The notes under the pieces are model-generated. The model was not told where the DNA came from. It worked only from the letters and a program-made list of their open reading frames with translations, and made no database searches. A DNA stretch of 51,894 nt from Arenicellales bacterium (GTDB taxonomy: Bacteria > Pseudomonadota > Gammaproteobacteria > BMS3Bbin11). The stretch lies in NCBI GenBank assembly GCA_029287915.1, contig JARFQE010000123.1:1-51894 (forward strand), in the 5' to 3' direction. The translations under genes were made by a program, and so were the position numbers. Positions 45,764-51,894 of this stretch are shown piece after piece (position 1 is the first letter of the stretch; each line of letters begins with the position of its first letter).

Positions 45764-48601
45764 ATGACCGATTACAAAAAAACTATTAATCTGCCAAATT
45801 CGGGTTTCCCGATGAAAGCCAATCTGGCAAATCGTGAGCCCGAATTTCTAAACAAATGGGGGCAGGATTTATATCAGCGTATTCGCGATGAACGTGCAGC
45901 TGCGCCCAAATATATACTTCATGATGGGCCGCCGTATGCGAATGGGGATATCCATATTGGTCATGCTGTCAACAAAATACTAAAAGATATCATTGTTAAA
46001 TCTCGCACCCTGGATGGATATGATGCGCCATACATTCCCGGCTGGGATTGTCATGGGCTACCTATAGAATTACAAGTTGAGAAAAAATCAGGCAAAGCGG
46101 GGGTCAAGATTGATGCGAATGTCTTTCGCCGTAAATGTCGTGAATATGCGTTGAAACAGGTAGACCGCCAGCGTGAGGATTTCAAGCGACTTGGTGTAGT
46201 GGCCGACTGGGATAATCCCTATCTGACAATGGCACCGGAAAATGAAGCAGAGATCGTTCGTTCACTGGGGCGCATTATTGAACAGGGTCATCTTTTTCAG
46301 GGTGCTATGCCTGTGCACTGGTGTACCGACTGTGGTTCTGCGCTGGCCGAGGCCGAAGTTGAGTACCAGGACAAGGAATCGCTGGCGATTGATGTTGCCT
46401 TTCTTGCAGTCGATGGGGAGACTGTCTGCAATGCATTTTCGCACGAATACAGTGATGAACCGGTTTCCTTCGTCATCTGGACAACAACGCCATGGACTCT
46501 ACCGGCTAACCAGGCCGTAGCGCTACATCCGGAGCTGGAATATGTCCTTGTCAGATTTAATGACAGGCACCGCGGCCTCTATGTGCTCGCTTCAGATTTG
46601 CTTGAATCAGCACTAGCACGCTATCAAGTAGAGGACTATATCCAGCTTGCTAGTGTCAGTGGCCAGGCTCTGGAAGGAATAGCTCTGGAGCATCCTTTCT
46701 ACGACCGCGTGGTACCAGTTATCCTCGGTGAGCATGTAACAACTGAAGCAGGTACCGGTGCTGTACATACTGCTCCCGGACACGGGCAGGAAGATTTTAT
46801 TGTTGGCAGGAAATACAATCTGAAAGTTGATAACCCAGTCGCTGCCAACGGACTCTTTATTGACGGTACGCCGCTGTTCGCCGGTGAGCATGTGCTGAAG
46901 GCAAATTTACATGTGGTCGAAGTCCTCAAAGATCAGAAAGCGTTGTTATTTTCCGAATCTATCACTCACAGCTATCCACACTGCTGGCGCCATAAAACGC
47001 CCATTATCTTCCGCGCTACGCCGCAGTGGTTTATCAGTATGGATCAGGCAGGGTTGCGCGATAGCGCACTGCAAGAGATTAACAAGGTGCGCTGGCTACC
47101 AGAATGGGGGCAGGCCCGGATAAAAGGCATGATAGAGAACCGCCCAAACTGGTGTATCTCCCGTCAACGACACTGGGGTTCACCCATCGCCTTGTTTGTT
47201 CATAAGCAGACCGGAGAATTGCACCCACGTAGTAATGAAATTCTGATGCAGGTAGCCGATCACATCGAGCAGGGAGGGATAGAAGTCTGGTTTGAAATGG
47301 ATAGCGCTGAGCTGCTCGGTGATGAGGCTGATGACTACCAGAAAATTACTGACACCCTGGATGTCTGGTTCGATTCCGGCGTCTCTCATGCCTTCGTGCT
47401 CGATAAACGGGATCGTCATTCATCGCCAGCTGATCTCTATCTGGAAGGTTCTGATCAGCATCGGGGCTGGTTTCAGTCATCGTTGTTAAGTTCAGTTGCT
47501 ATGAAGGGCAGTGCACCATATAAAACAGCATTAACGCATGGATTTACCGTCGATGCGGATGGCAACAAGATGTCCAAATCAAAGGGTAATGTTATTGCAC
47601 CGCAGAAAATCATCAATTCTCTGGGGGCAGACATTATCCGTTTATGGGTGGCTGCGACAGATTATCGCAATGAGATGAGTATCTCGGATGAGATCCTAAA
47701 AAGGACAGGTGATGCATACCGTCGCATCCGTAACACCAACCGTTTTCTGTTAGGAAATCTGGATGGTTTCGATCCATCGACTGATGCCATAGATATGTCA
47801 GAGCTGATTGAGATCGATGCCTGGGCGATTGCACGCTGCCAGGAACTCAACCAGATGATTATCAAGGCCTATGAGGATTTTTCCTTTCATCATGTCTATC
47901 AGACGGTGTTGCAGTTTTGTGTCAACGACATGGGCGGGTTCTACCTGGATATCCTGAAGGACCGTCTATATACCACACCAGCTGCAGGTCAGGCTCGTCG
48001 TTCTGCACAGACTGCCATGTACCATATACTGGAGTCACTGGTTCGCTGGATGGCGCCGGTATTGAGTTTTACTGCTGAGGAGGTCTGGTCATATATGCCC
48101 GGCAACAGAGGTGACAGTATATTCCTTGAGCAGTGGCATTCATTGCCCGAGATCGAGAATAAACTATCAATACTGCAGCGTTGGCAGGCTATTACCGCAC
48201 TTAGAGAACGTGTGTCTCAGTCACTTGAAACATTGCGCAAGGAAGGTGTCATCGGCTCGCCACTTGATGCAGAAGTTACCATTTACGCGGAAGGCAGCAC
48301 ACTTGAATTATTACAGTCCTTCGAGGAAGAATGCCGCTTTATTTTTATTACCTCTTATGTCCATGTTTTTCGAATGGATGATAGAGCAGGACGTGGCAGT
48401 GAACTTAAAGACTGGGCGCAATCTCTGGATAACTGGGACAATGACATTGTAGCAATAGATGTCAGCGTTACTGACAAGGAAAAATGCATACGTTGCTGGC
48501 ATCACAGGGAAGATGTAGGTAGTAATCCTGATCATCCGGAAGTATGCGGCCGTTGTGTGGAGAATATCGAAGGTAATGGCGAGGTCAGGCATTTTGTCTG
48601 A
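45764..48601 (+). CDS. ileS: Isoleucyl-tRNA synthetase
   Basis: IleRS charges tRNA-Ile. The 945-residue class I enzyme has HIGH at 64–67, the editing domain ([18 protein letters not shown]), and KMSKS at 602–606, the same position as E. coli. The C-terminal zinc finger reads [20 protein letters not shown], then CGRC. This bacterial form is complete. lspA overlaps its end. Confidence 0.98.
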   Translation: MTDYKKTINLPNSGFPMKANLANREPEFLNKWGQDLYQRIRDERAAAPKYILHDGPPYANGDIHIGHAVNKILKDIIVKSRTLDGYDAPYIPGWDCHGLPIELQVEKKSGKAGVKIDANVFRRKCREYALKQVDRQREDFKRLGVVADWDNPYLTMAPENEAEIVRSLGRIIEQGHLFQGAMPVHWCTDCGSALAEAEVEYQDKESLAIDVAFLAVDGETVCNAFSHEYSDEPVSFVIWTTTPWTLPANQAVALHPELEYVLVRFNDRHRGLYVLASDLLESALARYQVEDYIQLASVSGQALEGIALEHPFYDRVVPVILGEHVTTEAGTGAVHTAPGHGQEDFIVGRKYNLKVDNPVAANGLFIDGTPLFAGEHVLKANLHVVEVLKDQKALLFSESITHSYPHCWRHKTPIIFRATPQWFISMDQAGLRDSALQEINKVRWLPEWGQARIKGMIENRPNWCISRQRHWGSPIALFVHKQTGELHPRSNEILMQVADHIEQGGIEVWFEMDSAELLGDEADDYQKITDTLDVWFDSGVSHAFVLDKRDRHSSPADLYLEGSDQHRGWFQSSLLSSVAMKGSAPYKTALTHGFTVDADGNKMSKSKGNVIAPQKIINSLGADIIRLWVAATDYRNEMSISDEILKRTGDAYRRIRNTNRFLLGNLDGFDPSTDAIDMSELIEIDAWAIARCQELNQMIIKAYEDFSFHHVYQTVLQFCVNDMGGFYLDILKDRLYTTPAAGQARRSAQTAMYHILESLVRWMAPVLSFTAEEVWSYMPGNRGDSIFLEQWHSLPEIENKLSILQRWQAITALRERVSQSLETLRKEGVIGSPLDAEVTIYAEGSTLELLQSFEEECRFIFITSYVHVFRMDDRAGRGSELKDWAQSLDNWDNDIVAIDVSVTDKEKCIRCWHHREDVGSNPDHPEVCGRCVENIEGNGEVRHFV

Positions 48602-49124
48602 TAGTCGATTGACCGAAACAAAGCTGTCGGACGATGACCGGGCAATCCGTCGCGGTGCATGGCTAGCCTTGTTGATTATTACCATCGACCAGGCAACTAA
48701 ATTTCTGGCTGAACAATTTCTTATTTTGCACCAGCCGGTAGAAATAATCCCGTTTCTGAATTTTACTCTTGCCTACAATACCGGTGCTGCATTTAGTTTT
48801 CTTCACCAGGCAGGTGGCTGGCAGAATACTTTTTTTATCATTATCGCACTATTAATGTCACTGGTGTTGCTGGTGATGCTGTACAGGACGCCGCGAAAGG
48901 AGATACAGTTTTCCATTGCTCTCTGGTTGGTGCTTGGCGGAGCAATAGGCAATGTCATCGATCGTTTGCGTTTGCAGAAAGTCGTCGATTTCATTGATTT
49001 CTATGTAGGCCAATGGCATTTTGCCACCTTCAATGTTGCAGATATGGCCATCAGTATCGGGGCTTTCCTGCTGATACTGGATAGCCTTAATATTCATCTC
49101 TTCAGAAGCAGATCGAAACAATGA
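48594..49124 (+). CDS. lspA: Prolipoprotein signal peptidase II
   Basis: LspA cleaves the signal peptide of lipidated prolipoproteins in the inner membrane. It has four membrane segments and both catalytic Asp blocks: NTGAAFSFL and [11 protein letters not shown], then [10 protein letters not shown] and [16 protein letters not shown] prefer the TTG start at 48594 with GAGG 9 bases upstream; it overlaps the ileS stop by 8 bases and gives 176 residues. Other choices are ATG 48576 or GTG 48555, which have weaker sites. The start is uncertain, the identity is not. Confidence 0.93.
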   Translation: MSDSRLTETKLSDDDRAIRRGAWLALLIITIDQATKFLAEQFLILHQPVEIIPFLNFTLAYNTGAAFSFLHQAGGWQNTFFIIIALLMSLVLLVMLYRTPRKEIQFSIALWLVLGGAIGNVIDRLRLQKVVDFIDFYVGQWHFATFNVADMAISIGAFLLILDSLNIHLFRSRSKQ

Positions 49125-49564
49125 CAAAAGATTCAGTTATAAAAGCGGATAGTAAGGTGACCCTGAGATATGCCTTATCGCTGGCGGATGGGACTGTTAT
49201 CGAGGAAGCGGAAGACGCTCCAGAAACCATTAAGCTGGGCCAGGGCGAGTTCATCAATGAACTGGAACAGAAACTATATGGCATGCGTGAGGGTAGTACC
49301 GATGATATCATTATCCCCGCACTGGAAAATCTGTTTGGAGCGTATGATGAGTCACGTGTCCAGCAGGTCGAGCTCTCAGTTTTTGATCAAGATGCTCCTC
49401 CACAGCTGGGACATCTCATAGAATTTACATTACCTAACGGTTCCACAGTACCCGGCATCATCCGTGAAGTAACTGAAGCAAATGTTCTGGTCGATTTCAA
49501 TCATCCACTCTGTGGTCGTGACGTTATGTTCGCAGTTGAGATTGTATCAGTAGAGAATGACTGA
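49121..49564 (+). CDS. fkpB: FKBP-type peptidyl-prolyl isomerase (FkpB/SlpA)
   Basis: The 147-residue SlyD/FkpB-type enzyme starts KDSVIKADSKVTLRYALSLA and includes the FKBP core and an inserted IF domain (GAYDESRVQQVELSVFD, IIREVTEANVLVDFNHPLCG). It lacks the His-rich tail of SlyD, which fits FkpB. Its start overlaps the lspA stop (ATGA). The lspA–fkpB–ispH order is well known. Confidence 0.93.
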   Translation: MTKDSVIKADSKVTLRYALSLADGTVIEEAEDAPETIKLGQGEFINELEQKLYGMREGSTDDIIIPALENLFGAYDESRVQQVELSVFDQDAPPQLGHLIEFTLPNGSTVPGIIREVTEANVLVDFNHPLCGRDVMFAVEIVSVEND

Positions 49565-49582
49565 ATTGAGTGATAGTTGCTT

Positions 49583-50503
49583 ATGAAAATTCTACGAGCC
49601 AGTCCACGTGGTTTTTGTGCAGGCGTTGATCGTGCCATAGAGATTGTGGAACGTGCACTGCAGCAGATTGGTGCGCCTATCTATGTTCGGCATGAAGTTG
49701 TTCATAATCGTTTTGTAGTGGGTCGACTTAGAGAAGCAGGCGCTATATTTGTTGATGAGCTGGAAGATGTGCCGGATGGTCAGACAGTCATCTTCAGTGC
49801 TCACGGTGTGCCACGTTCAGTCAGGGAGGAAGCTGAACGGCGTAATCTAAGAGTGTTTGATGCCACCTGTCCACTGGTGACAAAAGTCCACAGGGAAGTC
49901 ACTCGCCATCATGCGAATGGTTATCAGTGTGTCCTTATTGGCCATGCCGGCCATCCTGAAGTAGAGGGTACAATTGGCCAAATTTCAACCGGCATTTATC
50001 TTGTGGAAACACCTGAAGACGTAGCCAGGCTTGATCTCGGCAATGTAGAAAAACTGGCTTATGTAACCCAGACCACCCTGTCGATTGACGATACGGCAAA
50101 CGTGATTGCGGCCTTGAAACAGCGTTACCCGAACATACAGGGGCCACGTAAAGACGATATCTGCTATGCCACCCAGAACAGGCAGGATGCAGTTAAAAGA
50201 CTGGCAGAAAATTGTGATATGGTTTTTGTTGTTGGCTCAACGAACAGCTCAAACTCCAACAGGTTAAGAGAGCTCGCTGAAAAAAAAGGTGTACGCTCAT
50301 ACTTGATCGATGATGCGGATGAAATTAAACAAGAATGGCTGGATGATGTATCGGTACTCGGTATTACTGCTGGTGCATCTGCACCGGAAGTTCTGGTAGA
50401 AGGGGTTATCAACCGCTGTAAAGAACTGGTTCCAGCAACAGTCAGTGACCTGCTGGGCCCGGAAGAAAATGTTACTTTTGCATTACCAAAATCACTGCGC
50501 TAA
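49583..50503 (+). CDS. ispH: 4-hydroxy-3-methylbut-2-enyl diphosphate reductase
   Basis: IspH performs the last step of the MEP isoprenoid pathway, making IPP and DMAPP with a 4Fe-4S cluster. The 306-residue protein has the three cluster Cys: C12 in [13 protein letters not shown], one in [13 protein letters not shown] and one in [13 protein letters not shown]. The start at 49583 ([12 protein letters not shown]) is the family N-terminus; the frame opens two codons earlier. It is followed 21 bases later by a ThiO-like oxidase. Confidence 0.97.
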   Translation: MKILRASPRGFCAGVDRAIEIVERALQQIGAPIYVRHEVVHNRFVVGRLREAGAIFVDELEDVPDGQTVIFSAHGVPRSVREEAERRNLRVFDATCPLVTKVHREVTRHHANGYQCVLIGHAGHPEVEGTIGQISTGIYLVETPEDVARLDLGNVEKLAYVTQTTLSIDDTANVIAALKQRYPNIQGPRKDDICYATQNRQDAVKRLAENCDMVFVVGSTNSSNSNRLRELAEKKGVRSYLIDDADEIKQEWLDDVSVLGITAGASAPEVLVEGVINRCKELVPATVSDLLGPEENVTFALPKSLR

Positions 50504-50524
50504 ACAACCGGCTAATTAGATTTG

Positions 50525-51655
50525 ATGGAAAAGAAAACTGATACTATTGTTATTGGCGGCGGAATTATTGGTCTATTAACGGCACGTGAACTTGTCATGT
50601 CCGGCCAGTCAGTTACCATCCTCGAACGAAACCCCGGTGCCGGCCTGGAGTCGTCCTGGGCTGGTGGCGGCATTCTTTCTCCTCTATATCCGTGGCGCTA
50701 TCCTGAGGCAGTTACTGATCTGTCAGTGATAGGCCATAATGAATACCCGGAACTTGCCGCTGATTTGTTTCAAGCAACTGGGATTGACCCTGAATTTATA
50801 CGTTCGGGACATCTTGTTCTTGATACCGAGGAATATGAACAGGCCAGGTTGTGGGCCATGGAGTTCAGTAAGAAGATTTTACTGGACAGCAAGGTCAAGT
50901 TTCTTTCTCGTATTGGATGCGAGGAAATTGCTTTGATCGAGCCTGAATTATCTGAAAATTTTCTCAATGCAATGTGGTTGCCTTTAATCGGGCAGGTACG
51001 CAATCCACGTTTGGTAAAAGCCCTGATCAAGGATCTTATTCTGAAAGGCGTAAAAATCAAAACAAGAACGTCTGTTGAAAGAATTAATTCACGGGCAGGA
51101 AAAGTTATAAGCGTAGAAACCAGTGATGGAAAATGGTCAGCAGATAATTATCTTGTCACTGCAGGCGCCTGGTCTGCTTCATTGTTGAAAGAGACAGGCA
51201 TGTCGCTTGATGTCGAACCTGTGCGGGGCCAAATGATCCTCTTTAAAACAGACCCGGAAAGGTTGCGCCGAATAATAATGAATAATGGCAAATATCTGAT
51301 ACCAAGAAGAGACGGGCATATTCTCGCCGGCAGTACACTGGAATATGTTGGCTTTAATAAAGAAACGACCGATTCTGCTTATCAGGAACTCTGGCAGGCG
51401 GCGGTAAACATGGTGCCTTTCCTGAAGACTACACCTGTTGTTAAACACTGGGCAGGTCTAAGGCCAGGATCAACTAATGCTGTTCCAACTATTGACAGAC
51501 ATCCCGAACTTGAAAACCTTGTCATTTGTTCAGGACATTTCAGGAATGGAGTAATTCTCGGCTTAGGGTCGGCACAACTTGCTGCTAAACTCGTTACGAA
51601 CGGTGATTTATTGTTATCAAACAAAATAACAGCCAGTTCCTATAGTGCGCTGTAA
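50525..51655 (+). CDS. thiO: ThiO-like FAD-dependent glycine oxidase
   Basis: The 376-residue flavoprotein belongs to the DAO family. It begins with the dinucleotide-binding fold TIVIGGGIIGLLTARELVMS and continues with LESSWAGGGILSPLYPW, VEPVRGQMILFKTD and GHILAGSTLEYVGF. The C-terminal region is HWAGLRPGSTNAVPTID. ThiO oxidises glycine to the imine used for the thiazole of thiamine. No other thi gene is near, so a different amino-acid oxidase role is possible. The frame opens one codon earlier at TTG. Confidence 0.82.
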   Translation: MEKKTDTIVIGGGIIGLLTARELVMSGQSVTILERNPGAGLESSWAGGGILSPLYPWRYPEAVTDLSVIGHNEYPELAADLFQATGIDPEFIRSGHLVLDTEEYEQARLWAMEFSKKILLDSKVKFLSRIGCEEIALIEPELSENFLNAMWLPLIGQVRNPRLVKALIKDLILKGVKIKTRTSVERINSRAGKVISVETSDGKWSADNYLVTAGAWSASLLKETGMSLDVEPVRGQMILFKTDPERLRRIIMNNGKYLIPRRDGHILAGSTLEYVGFNKETTDSAYQELWQAAVNMVPFLKTTPVVKHWAGLRPGSTNAVPTIDRHPELENLVICSGHFRNGVILGLGSAQLAAKLVTNGDLLLSNKITASSYSAL

Positions 51656-51753
51656 GAGTCGACATCTGAATATGCTTGTTTCAAATTCCTAACTCCAGTA
51701 AAGTCCTGCATCCTCGCGGTTACCGTTATCTGTAGTAGCAGTTTTAAATAAAG

Positions 51754-51829
51754 GCCGAGGTAGCTCAGTTGGCAGAGCAACTGATTCGTAATCAGTAGGT
51801 CGGCGGTTCGATCCCGCCTCTCGGCACCA
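51754..51829 (+). tRNA. tRNA-Thr (anticodon CGT)
   Basis: A full cloverleaf can be folded: acceptor GCCGAGG / TCTCGGC, D arm GCTC / GAGC, anticodon stem ACTGA / TCAGT with loop TTCGTAA, and T arm GGCGG–TTCGATC–CCGCC. CCA is encoded at 51827–51829. Anticodon CGT reads ACG, threonine. It stands alone, 98 bases after the ThiO-like gene. Confidence 0.97.
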
Positions 51830-51894
51830 ATTCCTTTCTAATAATTATATTCTGAGCAAATCACTGATATAGCGATAACCACCTGCTTTATGTC

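Overview
The window looks like a chromosomal segment of a gammaproteobacterium of moderate GC content. Nearly all of it is conserved housekeeping genes. The gene orders fimV–truA–trpF–trpB–trpA–accD–folC–dedD–cvpA–purF–metZ and ribF–ileS–lspA–fkpB–ispH are the arrangements known from Pseudomonas and other Gammaproteobacteria, and LpxH, BtuB/TonB and FimV point to a Gram-negative cell that probably makes type IV pili. This placement is inferred from gene content and order, not from a tree.

Layout. (1) 222–3155, minus strand: a vitamin B12 uptake unit made of a promoter, a cobalamin riboswitch, a BtuB-type receptor and its own TonB-like protein. (2) 3293–6773: two unknown proteins, then a two-gene unit of a YbhN-like membrane protein and a TolB-like propeller protein. 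(3) 6792–12064: a LysR regulator divergent from leuCDB, followed by asd. (4) 12179–25753: fimV, an isolated EcfT/CbiQ-like membrane gene, truA, trpF, trpBA, accD, folC, dedD, cvpA, purF and metZ, mostly packed with overlaps or short gaps. (5) 25768–27111: an unusual protein that joins a MESH1/SpoT-type HD hydrolase domain, a CBS-like region and a C-terminal HEPN-like domain.

(6) 27112–32061: a looser accessory-looking stretch of small unknown genes, a lipoprotein, a GNAT acetyltransferase and several inverted repeats. (7) 32062–38689: hemN, a periplasmic unknown, ppiB–lpxH, cysS and an outer-membrane barrel protein. (8) 38905–42910: ilvI–ilvH–ilvC–psd. (9) 42977–51829: an RlmI-like methyltransferase, a SirB-like membrane protein, ribF, ileS, lspA, fkpB, ispH, a ThiO-like oxidase and tRNA-Thr(CGT).

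Together these genes cover branched-chain amino acid synthesis (leuCDB, ilvIHC), the end of tryptophan synthesis (trpFBA), the aspartate and methionine branch (asd, metZ), first steps of fatty acid and purine synthesis (accD, purF), folate, flavin, heme and isoprenoid steps, two tRNA synthetases and envelope building. The most notable item is the HD–CBS–HEPN fusion: it pairs a possible nucleotide-alarmone hydrolase with a fold typical of RNases in toxin and defence systems. Function assignments rest on motifs and recalled family features; no database search was run.
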